The notes under the pieces were generated by a model. That model did no database searches, was not told where the DNA came from, and saw only the letters and a list, made by a program, of their open reading frames with translations. This document shows, in pieces, positions 1 to 8,471 of a DNA stretch of 20,315 nt. The translations under genes and the position numbers were made by a program. Position 1 is the stretch's first letter. Each line of letters begins with the position of its first letter. This DNA comes from CAZTZL01 sp964537715 (GTDB lineage: Bacteria; Zhuqueibacterota; QNDG01; DSAB01). The stretch lies in contig CAZIAH010000077.1 of assembly GCA_964537715.1 (NCBI GenBank), positions 1 through 20,315 of the forward strand, given 5' to 3'.

Positions 1-82
1 AACAGCAGTATAATAAGTATTTTATTTTTTCAACTCCCTGATTAATGTTGCAGTACGGAATACACTCCCAAAGGATCCCCCA

Positions 83-438
83 GTCAAGGCCCACTATACT
101 CACACAATAGTCCCGACTCCACAAATGTCTACCACAATATTTCTTCCCAATTCTTTCATCGCGGTAAAACAAACCCGTCGTAACTTGCCTTTCAGAAAGC
201 CTATTATGCGGGACACACTATATTTTGGCGCAACTGACAGCACCATATGAATGTGATCCACCTGTATGTTCAATTCTAATATATCTACACCCTCTTTCTG
301 ACCAACCAACCGATATAACTTACTACGACTGTATTCTGCTATATCTCCTTGAAATATTCTAAATCGATATTTCGGACAAAATACAACATGGTACTTGCAT
401 TCATAAATCGTATGTGTTAATTTCTTATAGTCATTCAT
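83..438 (-). pseudogene. tnpA: IS200/IS605-family Y1 (HUH) transposase TnpA, frameshifted
   Basis: This is a small single-strand transposase of the IS200/IS605 group. The N-terminal part carries the family features YHVVFCPKYR (about residues 16-25) and the HUH metal-binding pair in VDHIHMVLS. The start ATG (438-436) has a GGAGG ribosome-binding site at 471-475 on the complement. The frame opened at 438 stops at 100 with a C-terminus that does not fit the family. From about 145 down to 83 a different frame reads KKYCGRHLWSRDYCVSIVGLD, which matches the conserved block after the HUH domain. A one-base deletion near 146-153 therefore broke the gene. Beyond GLD I cannot align the catalytic-tyrosine helix with confidence, so the 3' end may also be decayed. 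The copy is probably inactive. Family assignment is firm; the frameshift could also be a sequencing error. Confidence 0.85.
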
Positions 439-487
439 TATACTGTACCTCCTTTCCTTGCACCTTTTAGGGAGGTACAGTATAATG
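436..487 (-). promoter_or_regulatory. Hairpin burying the tnpA ribosome-binding site and start codon
   Basis: A perfect 17-bp inverted repeat pairs 436-452 with 471-487 around an 18-base loop. On the tnpA strand the 3' arm contains GGAGG and ends in the ATG itself, so any transcript reading in from outside would fold up the translation start. IS200 is known for a 5' stem-loop that blocks expression from read-through transcription. This arrangement fits that role exactly, with the start codon inside the stem. Confidence 0.85.
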
Positions 488-520
488 ATAATTAATATAA
501 TGCTAAAACCATTTGCCCGA

Positions 521-539
521 CCACTGCCTCAGGCAGTGG
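521..539. repeat. Subterminal DNA hairpin of the IS element
   Basis: CCACTGCCT and AGGCAGTGG form a perfect 9-bp stem with one central base (8 bp with a 3-base TCA loop). A short outer pairing ACCAT (508-512) with ATGGT (546-550) flanks it. Its position upstream of tnpA fits the imperfectly paired end hairpins bound by IS200/IS605 transposases. On the plus strand it is followed by GTTTTTAT, so it could also terminate transcription. Confidence 0.6.
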
Positions 540-671
540 GTTTTTATGGTAAACCAAATCCATAACATATAATGGAAAACTACAATGGTTAGCTTTTCAT
601 TTCTTCAGTCAGTATTTCTAATTATATACGATAACAAAAAATTATATGCACTACCATCAATATTACGAGGT

Positions 672-710
672 CTAAGTTGAGCGATTTTCGAAGGAAATCG
701 CTTAACTTAG
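672..710. promoter_or_regulatory. 16-bp hairpin or palindrome immediately upstream of the hybrid regulator
   Basis: The arms 672-687 and 695-710 pair over 16 positions with a single G-T mismatch (a G-U pair in RNA) and a 7-base loop. The right arm ends 14 bases before the chosen ATG at 725 and abuts the ribosome-binding site AAGGA at 714-718. It could be a leader RNA hairpin that affects translation of the sensor, or a palindromic protein-binding site. The sequence alone does not decide which. Confidence 0.6.
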
Positions 711-724
711 GTCAAGGACATTCA

Positions 725-3700
725 ATGCATACCAACAAAATAAAAATAGCTTTCCTTTTAATTTTACTTTCCGTTTGCCTAAATAATGGTTTTTCCCAAC
801 AACCTATAAAATTTAAACGTATCACAGTGGAAGATGGATTGTCGCAGAGCTGGGTAAGGTGTATTCTTCAAGACTGGCAGGGTTTTATGTGGTTTGGAAC
901 AGATGATGGATTAAATAAATATGATGGATATTCGATAACCACTTATTATTCTGATTCTCAACACAGTCTTAACAGCAATTCGATTCTTACAATTTACGAA
1001 GACAAAAATAATAATTTGTGGATTGGAACCGACAAAGGACTCAATTTTCTTGATCGTGCAACTGATCGTTTTACTCATAATCCCAATTGGCCGCAAAGCG
1101 AGATAACTTATATTTTTGAGATGACCGATCACAAATTTTTAATTGCAACACGTGGTGATGGTTTATTATTATTTCATCCTGACAACGGCATAATTAAATC
1201 TTTTTTACCAGATCCGAATGATCTTTTCAGTTTAACCAGCCCGGTTGTTGAATGCATATTGAAGGACCGTCATGAAAATATCTGGATTGGTAGTAATAAT
1301 GAATTGGCTTTATTCGATCCAGTAACTGAAAGATTTACAAATTTTAGGAAGGATGATAACAATCCATACAGTTTGAGCGGGAATAATGTCACCTCTTTAC
1401 TTGAGGATAAAGATGGTCGCATATGGGTGGGAACTCTTAGAAATGGTTTGAACATTTTAAAATATGATTCTGATCATCCAGAAAACAGTCGTTTTATACA
1501 TTACACCCACAACCCGGAAGTGAAGACCAGCATAAGTCCAGGTGTTATCGTTACATTATGGGAAGACAGCGCTGGTTATTTATGGATCGGCACTGAAAAT
1601 GGTGGGCTCGATCGAGTCGATTTGAATCACTTTCAGGAAGACAATGTTGTTTTTGAACATTATGATTTTGACCCCTTCAACACCAATAGTCTTTCCAGTA
1701 ATTCTATTTCTTCAATATATGAAGACCGCGATGGCGGCATCTGGATTGGAACCGATGGAGATGGCATTTGTTACTACCACCCTTTTAAAGAAAAGTTTAT
1801 GCATGTGAAACAATTGCCCGGCAATCCCAACAGTTTGAATAATAAATTCATCAATTGTTTTTTCGAAGAAGGAGACAGCCTCTGGATTTGTACGGAAGGC
1901 GGCGTGAATTTATATAATAAAAAAAATGACAGTTACAAACATTTTATTCATAATCCGAATGATGATCGCACGATTGGCTCCAATGCAATCTGGACAATCT
2001 ATCGGGATAGTCATCATAATCTTTGGTTCGGAACGTGGACAGGTGGATTAAACTTATTTGACGAAGAAAATGGAACGTTCGATCGATTTAAACATGATGA
2101 TCAAAAGAACGGTAGTATATCCAGTAATAATGTTTCAGGAATTCTCGAAGATCAAAATGGAAACTTATGGATCAGTACAATGGGCGGGGGATTAAATAAA
2201 TTTGATAGGAATACAAAAACATTTAAGACATTCAATGAAGGTCACATTGATAATAGTGGAATTACTAATAATTGGATATATACTTTTTTTGAAGACAGCT
2301 ATGGAAAAATCTGGATTTCAACAACCAAAGCGGTGGATGTTTATGATCCTGTCTTGGGTGTCTTTAAACATTTTGACCATGACACGAGCGATACTAAAAG
2401 TATAAGTAATAATGTTGCTAGTATCTTTTTTGAAGACAGCCAAAAGAATTTGTGGATTGGCACCAATAATGGTTTGAATGTCTACAATCGGTCTACTAAT
2501 AATTTTAATTGCTATAAAAAAGAACAGGGTTTGCCCAATAGTCAAATCAAGGGGATTTTGGAAGATGCCAGGGGGAATTTGTGGATCAGCACAAATAAAG
2601 GTATTTCCAAATTTGTAGAAGGATCAAAAAGGCCGGAGAATCCGATATTTATTAATTATGATATGGACGACGGTCTGCAGGGAAATGAGTTTAGAAAACG
2701 TTCCTGTTTGTATGGACAGGATGGTAAAATGTATTTCGGAGGGAACAACGGCTTCAATGTTTTTCATCCAGACAGTATAATCGATCATATGATGACACCC
2801 CAAATCGTTTTAACCAACTTTCTTATTAATAATAAGCCGGTTCCAATAGGCATTCCCAATTCTCCACTGTCAAAACATATCAGCATGCTGGATGAAGTGA
2901 CTTTAAATCATAAACAGTCTGTATTTTCTTTGGAATATACTATTTTAAATTATTTATCGCCTAAAAAAAATCAATATGCATTTAAGCTGGAGGGATTTGA
3001 AAAGGATTGGAATTATGTTGGAGATCAAAGATTTGCGACCTATACCAATCTTGATCCAGGAGAGTACATATTCCGAGTAAAGGGAGCCATTGGCGATTCC
3101 TGGAATCAAGAGGGCGTATCTCTTCGTATTCGGATTATTCCTCCTTGGTGGAAAACTTACTGGGCATATCTTTTGTATTTTGCATTAACAGGATTTATAC
3201 TTTTTAGTGTATGGCGGTTCCAGCTCAAAAGAAGAGCAATGAAACATGAGCTCATGCTTGAGCATCAACATGCGGAAAAACTTGAAGAACTTGATAGAAT
3301 GAAGTCCCGTTTTTTTGCCAATATCACACATGAATTTCGCTCACCATTGACGTTGATCATGGGGCCAATGAAACAATTCTTTACTGGTAAGGCTAAAGGA
3401 AATTTTCATGAAATTGCCAGAATGGCGTATCGAAACAGTGAACGTCTATATCAGCTTATCAATCAAATCCTGGAATTATCAAAACTTGAAGCGGGCCATG
3501 TAAAACTAAAAGTTCAAAAGACGGACATTGTCACTTTTGTTGAAAAAATGATGTTGGGCTATGCACCATTGGCCGAGAGCAAGAAAATTAACCTACAATT
3601 CAGTGTCTCGGAAAATTTAAAGACAAATGCTTCATCCTATGACCTGTATATAGATCATGATAAAATTCAAAAAGTAATAACTAATTTACTTTCCAATGCG

Positions 3701-5032
3701 TTTAAATTTACATTTGAAAATGGGAATGTCAGTATTTCAATTAAGAAAGTCTGCAATAAAAAGCATCACTTCGAAACAATGGTTGAAAAGCATGAACCTG
3801 CAGATGATGATCGCAATTTGAGTCGATGGTTGTTTGGTCGTCGCAATATTAAAAAAGATAAGGCTCAATTGAATAATCAGGTTTTTCAAATCTTTAATAA
3901 ACATGGTTATATAGAAATCTGCCTGAAGGATGATGGAATTGGAATTCCTGATGAAAATTTAAATCGAATATTTGACCGGTTTTATCAGGTTGCTGATCCG
4001 CGTACTGGAAATTATGAGAGCGCTGGTATCGGTTTGGCTTTGGCTAAAGAGTTGGTTGAACTTCATTCGGGTACTATTCATGTTGAATCTGCATACGAAC
4101 ATGGGACAACATTTTTTGTACAATTACCACTGGGCCACGACCACTTTCTCTCATCAGAAATTTTAGATGAGTCTCATGATGAAAACCATTCTATTATGAT
4201 TGATTCTGACATGAAAGATGATCATATGGCTGAACAAACCGTTTTTGATGAAACGGAAATTAGTAGGCAAAAGCATCATCCGATCATTCTAATTGTAGAT
4301 GATAATCCTGACATACGAAAATATGTTGTGGATAATTTAAGTAAGGAATATCGAATTCTTGTCGCAAAAGACGGTAAAGAAGGTTTGGATATAGCGATCA
4401 GTCAAGTACCTGACTTAATTGTGAGTGATGTCATGATGCCACAAATGAATGGCATCGATCTATGCTCGAAGATTAAAACGAATGAATTGACCAGTCATAT
4501 ACCCGTCATTCTGCTGACTGTTCGGGCATCTGATGATTCTAAAGTTGAAGGCCTGGAGATTGGAGCCGATGATTATATTACAAAACCATTTGAAATCAGA
4601 GAATTAAAAGCACGAATCAGAAATTTAATCGAACAGCGGCGTCAACTTAAGATAAAGTTTAATCGCGAACGAGGTTTAATGCCATCAGAAATTACTTCAA
4701 ACACGATTGATGAGCGATTTCTTAATAAAGCGTTATCTATTATAGAAGCAAATATGAATGAATCAGCTTTTGGCGTCGAAAAATTGGCAAAGGAAATGTC
4801 TATCAGCCGAGTTCAATTATATCGAAAAATACGTGCCATTACTGGTCAGACAGCAGCTGTTTTTATTCGGTCAATTCGTTTAAACCGAGCAGCCCAGCTA
4901 TTAAAACGAAAACATGATAATATCGGTCAGATAGCATATGAAGTTGGTTTTAGTAATCCCTCATATTTTAGCAGCGCCTTTAAAAAACAATTTGGCAAAT
5001 ACCCAACCGAGTTTGCCAAACAGCTCAAGTAA
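725..5032 (+). CDS. Hybrid two-component system sensor kinase/AraC-type regulator (HTCS)
   Basis: A single 1435-residue protein holds a whole signalling pathway. Residues 1-24 are a signal peptide. About 36-682 hold 14 propeller repeats of the form ILEDQNGNLWISTMGGGLNKFD, i.e. two seven-bladed propellers. About 731-807 are a Y_Y_Y domain and 811-830 a membrane helix. The kinase has phospho-acceptor His869 (ITHEFRSPL), an N-box near 990, DDGIGIPD at 1069 and GIGLALAKE near 1100. A receiver domain follows with acceptor Asp1235 (SDVMMPQ) and KPF, then an AraC-type DNA-binding region (about 1335-1432). I chose ATG 725, which has AAGGA upstream and gives a clean signal peptide; an upstream TTG at 677 lies inside the hairpin. 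An insert of about 45 residues separates the N-box from the GIG box. In Bacteroidota such proteins sense oligosaccharides in the periplasm and control the adjacent locus; xylan fragments are the likely ligand from the neighbouring enzymes. Confidence 0.95.
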   Translation: MHTNKIKIAFLLILLSVCLNNGFSQQPIKFKRITVEDGLSQSWVRCILQDWQGFMWFGTDDGLNKYDGYSITTYYSDSQHSLNSNSILTIYEDKNNNLWIGTDKGLNFLDRATDRFTHNPNWPQSEITYIFEMTDHKFLIATRGDGLLLFHPDNGIIKSFLPDPNDLFSLTSPVVECILKDRHENIWIGSNNELALFDPVTERFTNFRKDDNNPYSLSGNNVTSLLEDKDGRIWVGTLRNGLNILKYDSDHPENSRFIHYTHNPEVKTSISPGVIVTLWEDSAGYLWIGTENGGLDRVDLNHFQEDNVVFEHYDFDPFNTNSLSSNSISSIYEDRDGGIWIGTDGDGICYYHPFKEKFMHVKQLPGNPNSLNNKFINCFFEEGDSLWICTEGGVNLYNKKNDSYKHFIHNPNDDRTIGSNAIWTIYRDSHHNLWFGTWTGGLNLFDEENGTFDRFKHDDQKNGSISSNNVSGILEDQNGNLWISTMGGGLNKFDRNTKTFKTFNEGHIDNSGITNNWIYTFFEDSYGKIWISTTKAVDVYDPVLGVFKHFDHDTSDTKSISNNVASIFFEDSQKNLWIGTNNGLNVYNRSTNNFNCYKKEQGLPNSQIKGILEDARGNLWISTNKGISKFVEGSKRPENPIFINYDMDDGLQGNEFRKRSCLYGQDGKMYFGGNNGFNVFHPDSIIDHMMTPQIVLTNFLINNKPVPIGIPNSPLSKHISMLDEVTLNHKQSVFSLEYTILNYLSPKKNQYAFKLEGFEKDWNYVGDQRFATYTNLDPGEYIFRVKGAIGDSWNQEGVSLRIRIIPPWWKTYWAYLLYFALTGFILFSVWRFQLKRRAMKHELMLEHQHAEKLEELDRMKSRFFANITHEFRSPLTLIMGPMKQFFTGKAKGNFHEIARMAYRNSERLYQLINQILELSKLEAGHVKLKVQKTDIVTFVEKMMLGYAPLAESKKINLQFSVSENLKTNASSYDLYIDHDKIQKVITNLLSNAFKFTFENGNVSISIKKVCNKKHHFETMVEKHEPADDDRNLSRWLFGRRNIKKDKAQLNNQVFQIFNKHGYIEICLKDDGIGIPDENLNRIFDRFYQVADPRTGNYESAGIGLALAKELVELHSGTIHVESAYEHGTTFFVQLPLGHDHFLSSEILDESHDENHSIMIDSDMKDDHMAEQTVFDETEISRQKHHPIILIVDDNPDIRKYVVDNLSKEYRILVAKDGKEGLDIAISQVPDLIVSDVMMPQMNGIDLCSKIKTNELTSHIPVILLTVRASDDSKVEGLEIGADDYITKPFEIRELKARIRNLIEQRRQLKIKFNRERGLMPSEITSNTIDERFLNKALSIIEANMNESAFGVEKLAKEMSISRVQLYRKIRAITGQTAAVFIRSIRLNRAAQLLKRKHDNIGQIAYEVGFSNPSYFSSAFKKQFGKYPTEFAKQLK

Positions 5033-5053
5033 AACAACTCTACTTCCTTTTTC

Positions 5054-5067
5054 CCCACAGTGTTTTA
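5054..5067. promoter_or_regulatory. Motif shared with the enzyme-region leader
   Basis: CCCACAGTGTTTTA here matches CCCACAATGTTTTA at 13175-13188 with one mismatch. Both copies are preceded by TCCTTTT and both lie in gaps ahead of a transport or enzyme unit. I infer a possible shared control site. The match is short and AT-rich on one side. Confidence 0.3.
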
Positions 5068-5152
5068 CCATTTTAGTCAAAATTCTTTTTAGTGAAAACT
5101 TCAACTTTATATAATGTGAAGTGCTCATCATATTTCCTTTTTATTTATTGAA

Positions 5153-5181
5153 TGTAACATAATCAAATAAAAGTGTAACAT
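5153..5181. promoter_or_regulatory. Direct repeat TGTAACAT x2, 21-bp period: candidate AraC-type operator
   Basis: TGTAACAT occurs at 5153-5160 and again at 5174-5181, exactly 21 bp apart, so both copies face the same side of the helix. AraC-family proteins bind direct half-sites at this spacing, and the protein encoded just upstream ends in an AraC-type domain. The second copy ends eight bases before a TTGATA -35-like box. I infer that this is the activator site for the transport operon. Confidence 0.5.
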
Positions 5182-5189
5182 TTCAGGTA

Positions 5190-5219
5190 TTGATATCGCG
5201 GTAAAATTCTTATTATACA
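5190..5219 (+). promoter_or_regulatory. Candidate promoter of the TonB-receptor operon
   Basis: TTGATA at 5190-5195 and TATACA at 5214-5219 are 18 bp apart and resemble sigma-70 boxes (5/6 and 4/6 matches). The -10 box is weak, as expected for an activated promoter. The sequence from about 5226 to the ATG at 5329 would be a roughly 100-base leader. That leader has a small 6-bp hairpin (5300-5305 with 5315-5320) just before the ribosome-binding site GGAGGAG. Confidence 0.35.
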
Positions 5220-5328
5220 AATGAAGTTCCAAATTATGTTTGATGTCGCTCCCCTTTTTATCAAGAAATAATAATACTGCTCAATATGAAAAAAGGGTTC
5301 TAATGAATTAAAACCATTAGGAGGAGAA

Positions 5329-8300
5329 ATGATAAGGAAACGTTTTCCAATTTATTATCTATTCCTTGCACTTCTCATGTTTATGAGTGTTAATATGGGA
5401 TTTGGAGCGGTTACAGGTAAAATAAGCGGTATCATCCGCGATGCCGAAACCGGAGATCCCCTAATAGGTGCAAATGTACTGATCGTAGGCACATCCCTTG
5501 GCGCTGCAGCAGACATGGAGGGAAGTTACCAAATTATTAATATCCCTCCAGGAATATATTATCTCAGGGTAACCATGATGGGGTACCAAGAGACCCTCAT
5601 TCAAGCAGTTCGGGTTCGTATCGATTTGACTACTACAATCAATGTTGATTTAAACGCAACGGTTATTGATGCCGAAGATGTTGTAACGGTTGTGGCAAAA
5701 CGTCCGTTGGTTCAACGAGACATGACTTCTTCATTGGCCAGTGTGGACGCTGAAGACATTGCTGTATTGCCTGTTCAGAATGTCAGCGACGTTCTTGAGC
5801 TTCAGGCGGGTGTTGTGCGAGATGGTGGCGATTTTCACATTCGTGGTGGTCGTTCCAACGAAGTCACCTTCTGGGTTGATGGTGTTGAGATCACTGATGT
5901 TTATAGTGGCGAGAGCATGGGCGCCAGAATTGAGAAAGATGCCATTCAGGAGCTTCAGGTTGTTAGCGGTACTTTTAACGCAGAGTATGGCAAAGCCATG
6001 TCAGGTATAGTTAACATTATCACCAAGGAGGGTAGTGATAAATATACAGGACGAGTTAATGTTTACGCTGGTGATTATGTAAGTAATCATGATGTGTATT
6101 CCGTGTTAAGCAGTGTTGATGCGACAAGAAATCCGGTAACTGGCGCACTTGAAGAAGTTGAACATCTGGAAAATCCACTTGACAAACTGAATTTAACCTT
6201 CAATTCAGACTTTTCATTAAGTGGGCCTGTTCCTTTTTTGGGTGATAAAGTTAGGTTTTTTGCCAATGGTCGCTATATATCAAGAACAGGCTATCTATAT
6301 GGTCGCGAGTGGTTTACACCACAGGGCTATGGTGGTGATAGTTCATTAGTTGCCATGGGAGCGGGATATGATTATTCTGGACTTGCAAAATTAACCGTTC
6401 GTGTTCTTCCTAACTTGAAAGTTAATTATCAGGTCATGGCAGATTATTCACATGATGATGGTTCATACTTCAGAAATTATCGCTATGTCCCGGGGGGTGT
6501 ACGTCAAAGTAACAGCAATAGCATGACTCAAATGCTTACAATGACTCACACGCTTTCCGCAAAAACTTTCTATGAACTTCGTCTTGCGACAATGTCGAGA
6601 CATAGTGAACAATATGTATACAAAGATCCGACCAAAACACCACACTGGTTAGTCAAATTCGCCGGTGATTCAGTTCTTGGAATTGATGAAATGGTGCTTG
6701 ACCCTACAGATCCTGATGAAAACGCGCTTTTTGACTCATTAAAATTACAGGATGTTAGCTATACATGGTTCATCGATCCGAATGATCCTGAAGGTTATTT
6801 GGATCCGGATTCAGCGTCTGCGCCCACTAGCTTCAGTTACTATAGAGCAGGGACAAACAATAATCTCTCTTTTAGAGATTATAATTTCTGGAACGCAAAA
6901 CTCGATCTTACAAGTCAAGTTAATCCGCGTCATCAAATCAAAGCTGGCTTTGAATTAAAATTTCACGAATTAAAATTGGATGATTATACACTGATAGCAA
7001 AGAAAATTGGCAATGAAGATATTATTCCTTTTACTCCACAGGTCCCGTCAGTTTCAAGCCTCAGCAGGGATAAATATACTCGTAATCCGATAGAATTTGC
7101 CACTTATGTTCAAGATAAAATCGAGCTGAAAGAAGTGATTGTTAACGTCGGGTTACGATTTGATTATTTTGATGCCAATACAACTATTCCAAAAGATATA
7201 AGAGATCCAGATATTTATAATCCCTTTAGAAAAGAAAACATATACAAAAATTGGGTGGAACCAACTGAACCACTATCTCCGACAGAATTAGAAGCATATG
7301 AAGCCCAGTTTGAAGAATACACGCCCGCAGAACGCAAAGCGTTTATGCACAAAGATGTCGACCCCAAAATGAAAATCAGTCCCAGAATAGGAATTGCTTA
7401 TCCGATCACTGATCGCGGCATTATTCATTTTTCGTACGGCCATTTTTTAGGAATGCCTGGTCTTCAATATCTGTTTAATGATTCTGATTATAAGCTTCAG
7501 AGTGGTGGCGGCAATCGTCTTCTTGGTAATCCAGATTTAGAACCAGAAACAACGGTTCATTATGAAATAGGTTTACAGCAACAATTCGGTAATGATATTG
7601 CGCTCGATGTAACACTTTTTTATAAAGATACTCGTGGTTGGATTGGTGCAACTCCGTTGATACAAACCGTTCGACCAAGTGTTGCTTATTCTAAATATGA
7701 CAATAAAGATTATTCTAATGTGTATGGGATGACAATAGAGTTAGAGAAGCGTTTTACTCAATTCTTTTCAGCTAAAGTATATTATACCTATCAATTGGCT
7801 GAAGGAACCTATTCGAATCCAAATGATTCATACGATAGCGTTTATAATGCTTCGGAACCTGAAGAACCTCGTTTAGCTCTTATTCCCATGGACTGGGATC
7901 AGCGGCATACTTTGAATTCATTCGTGACATTTAGCAGAAATGGTTGGACTGTATCAATAACCGGGAAATATCAGTCAGGACAGCCTTATACGCCAGAAAT
8001 TGCTAAAAGCGAAACTGTAGGTTCATCATCTTATATAGGCTGGACGACAAACAGTCAAACCAAACCATCAATCAGCAGCGTGGATATTCGCATACTGAAA
8101 AATATTAAAGTCGCTTCAATGAATTTTCAGTTATACACACAAATTTATAACCTGTTTGATCAACAGGGAGAACAGGATGTCTATGGCGAAACAGGAACAG
8201 CCGGCTATAGTGCTAATTTACAAACTGATTATCCTGGCTATAATCCTGTAAGAATCGGTACTTATAATGAAAATCTTCGCCGACCCGAATGGTATCAGCC

Positions 8301-8340
8301 ACCAAGAGAAATACAGGTTGGACTGGCAATTGAATTTTAA
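5329..8340 (+). CDS. TonB-dependent outer-membrane receptor with CarboxypepD-like N-terminal domain
   Basis: This 1003-residue protein has a signal peptide (1-27) and a CarboxypepD_reg-like beta-sandwich (about 28-112; SGIIRDAETGDPLIGANV and GSYQIINIPPGIYYLRVTMMGY). A TonB-box-like segment AEDVVTVVA (about 115-123) is followed by a plug domain (about 125-235; FHIRGGRSNEVTFWVDGVE, EYGKAMSGIVNIITKEG). The remainder is a beta-barrel ending in the aromatic terminus LAIEF. The start has a strong GGAGGAG site. It should import large substrates across the outer membrane using TonB energy; xylo-oligosaccharides are the likely cargo from context. The domain order is SusC-like, but no SusD gene follows. 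The two genes downstream, 131 and then 80 bases apart, appear to form one operon with it. Confidence 0.92.
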   Translation: MIRKRFPIYYLFLALLMFMSVNMGFGAVTGKISGIIRDAETGDPLIGANVLIVGTSLGAAADMEGSYQIINIPPGIYYLRVTMMGYQETLIQAVRVRIDLTTTINVDLNATVIDAEDVVTVVAKRPLVQRDMTSSLASVDAEDIAVLPVQNVSDVLELQAGVVRDGGDFHIRGGRSNEVTFWVDGVEITDVYSGESMGARIEKDAIQELQVVSGTFNAEYGKAMSGIVNIITKEGSDKYTGRVNVYAGDYVSNHDVYSVLSSVDATRNPVTGALEEVEHLENPLDKLNLTFNSDFSLSGPVPFLGDKVRFFANGRYISRTGYLYGREWFTPQGYGGDSSLVAMGAGYDYSGLAKLTVRVLPNLKVNYQVMADYSHDDGSYFRNYRYVPGGVRQSNSNSMTQMLTMTHTLSAKTFYELRLATMSRHSEQYVYKDPTKTPHWLVKFAGDSVLGIDEMVLDPTDPDENALFDSLKLQDVSYTWFIDPNDPEGYLDPDSASAPTSFSYYRAGTNNNLSFRDYNFWNAKLDLTSQVNPRHQIKAGFELKFHELKLDDYTLIAKKIGNEDIIPFTPQVPSVSSLSRDKYTRNPIEFATYVQDKIELKEVIVNVGLRFDYFDANTTIPKDIRDPDIYNPFRKENIYKNWVEPTEPLSPTELEAYEAQFEEYTPAERKAFMHKDVDPKMKISPRIGIAYPITDRGIIHFSYGHFLGMPGLQYLFNDSDYKLQSGGGNRLLGNPDLEPETTVHYEIGLQQQFGNDIALDVTLFYKDTRGWIGATPLIQTVRPSVAYSKYDNKDYSNVYGMTIELEKRFTQFFSAKVYYTYQLAEGTYSNPNDSYDSVYNASEPEEPRLALIPMDWDQRHTLNSFVTFSRNGWTVSITGKYQSGQPYTPEIAKSETVGSSSYIGWTTNSQTKPSISSVDIRILKNIKVASMNFQLYTQIYNLFDQQGEQDVYGETGTAGYSANLQTDYPGYNPVRIGTYNENLRRPEWYQPPREIQVGLAIEF

Positions 8341-8471
8341 TGTGAATGAATAATAGAAAATATATCTATGTCTTGCTATCAGTTAATTGACAGACATCTT
8401 ATCATGATTCATTGATAAAAATATTTCTGCTTCGCGGAATGACATTATTAATAATTTGAAGGAGATGACCA

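Larger units (their letters stand above)
83..540 (-). mobile_element. Partial or decayed IS200/IS605-like insertion sequence
   Basis: The element comprises the broken tnpA plus its upstream leader and an end-type hairpin at 521-539. Such elements have no terminal inverted repeats. They are recognised by subterminal hairpins, so exact boundaries cannot be drawn here. The upstream end lies somewhere just beyond 540. The opposite end is near or before base 83 and no second hairpin is visible in bases 1-82, so it may lie outside the window or be lost. No TnpB-type gene is present. Confidence 0.6.

Noticed and set aside
677..724. Upstream TTG start for the hybrid regulator (16 extra residues)
   Set aside because: It lies inside the hairpin arm, has no ribosome-binding site, and would put a charged stretch before the signal peptide. 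ATG 725 has AAGGA and a clean signal sequence.
890..2790. Regular repeated DNA in the regulator gene that might suggest a repeat array
   Set aside because: The repeats are degenerate at DNA level and encode propeller blades with W-I-G-T cores. There are no constant repeats or unique spacers as in CRISPR.
8399..8418. TTATCA/TGATAA hairpin after the TonB receptor as a terminator
   Set aside because: The 6-bp stem is AT-rich with an 8-base loop and no proper T run, and the next gene continues the same unit.
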